NCBI GenBank assembly: GCA_035275625.1
Contig: DATEMK010000508.1
Span: 1-14,591, forward strand
Reading direction: 5' to 3'
DNA: 14,591 bases
Origin: DATEMK01 sp035275625
GTDB taxonomy: Bacteria; Bacteroidota; Bacteroidia; AKYH767-A; OLB10
The position numbers and the translations under genes were made by a program. The notes beneath the pieces are model-generated. The model worked only from the letters and a program-made list of their open reading frames with translations. It had not been told where the DNA came from and did not search any database. Below, piece by piece: positions 14,439 to 14,591 of the stretch (its first letter is position 1; every line of letters begins with the position of its first letter).

Positions 14439-14591
14439 ATGGCAAAAAAGAAAAAACCCAAAGGCGGAAAAACTGCAAAATCCAAAAAACCTGCTGCAAA
14501 AAAGAAGCCTGCTGCAAAGAAGAAATCCGCACCCAAAGCAAAGGCAAAAAAAACAGTAAAGAAAACAGCGAAACCCAAAGCAAAGAAAGTT
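14439..14591 (+). CDS. Histone H1-like lysine-rich protein (3' end cut by window edge)
   Basis: The first 51 residues of an open frame begin MAKKKKPKGGKTAKSKKPAA and continue with repeats of KKPAAKKK, KKSAPKAK and KKTAKPKAKK. Only Lys, Ala, Pro, Thr, Ser, Gly, Val and the initiator Met occur, the composition of bacterial histone H1-like tails that bind DNA or RNA by charge. The frame is open to the last base, so the length and any folded domain are unknown. It could instead be the basic N-terminal tail of a larger protein, for example an HU-type or ribosome-associated one. Start choice is supported by the promoter box about 55 nt upstream. It is divergent from the lipoprotein gene. Confidence 0.75.
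   Translation, partial: MAKKKKPKGGKTAKSKKPAAKKKPAAKKKSAPKAKAKKTVKKTAKPKAKKV

Overview
The window looks like a chromosomal segment from an AT-rich member of the Bacteroidota. I base this on the protein families (a GyrB with Bacteroidota-like wording, a periplasmic TPR protein paired with an outer-membrane barrel, several lipobox proteins, a stand-alone FtsE, a Bacteroidota-type YebC) and on repeated matches to the Bacteroidota promoter box TAnnTTTG upstream of genes. Shine-Dalgarno sequences are scarce. I see no phage, insertion sequence, CRISPR array, tRNA or rRNA, and gene density is ordinary. The species cannot be named from the window.

Layout. The left third is a leftward block: a large TPR protein (3825-6926), an outer-membrane beta-barrel protein (2030-3760), then gyrB (1-1838, running off the left edge) with its own promoter at about 1874-1908. 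A divergent lipoprotein gene (7188-8078) follows and ends in a strong hairpin terminator. Next on the plus strand come a 67-residue conserved-looking protein (8194-8397) and ftsE (8453-9142, TTG start). Converging on ftsE is a leftward pair of overlapping GT-B glycosyltransferase genes (9165-10316 and 10303-11433, the latter with a GTG start). Divergent from these is a secreted, low-complexity coiled-coil protein (11654-12211) with the clearest promoter in the window, preceded by helically phased TTAAC repeats. It shares a bidirectional terminator with the convergent YebC/PmpR-family gene (12260-12967). Upstream of that, also leftward, are a GNAT acetyltransferase (13134-13664) and a small lipoprotein (13668-14219) separated by 3 nt. 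At the right edge a lysine/alanine/proline-rich histone H1-like gene starts at 14439 and is cut by the window end.

How the genes work together. Most look like housekeeping or envelope functions: DNA topology (gyrB, the H1-like protein), envelope structure (TPR protein plus barrel, lipoproteins, FtsE, glycosyltransferases) and translation or regulation (YebC family). I see no obvious defence or novel enzymatic system. The most distinctive signals are non-coding: an identical 19-mer directly before the start codons of ftsE and the yebC-like gene, built on a 7-bp tandem repeat; the 10-11 bp phased TTAAC array at the coiled-coil gene; and promoter boxes so close to two start codons that leaderless or nearly leaderless mRNAs are likely.
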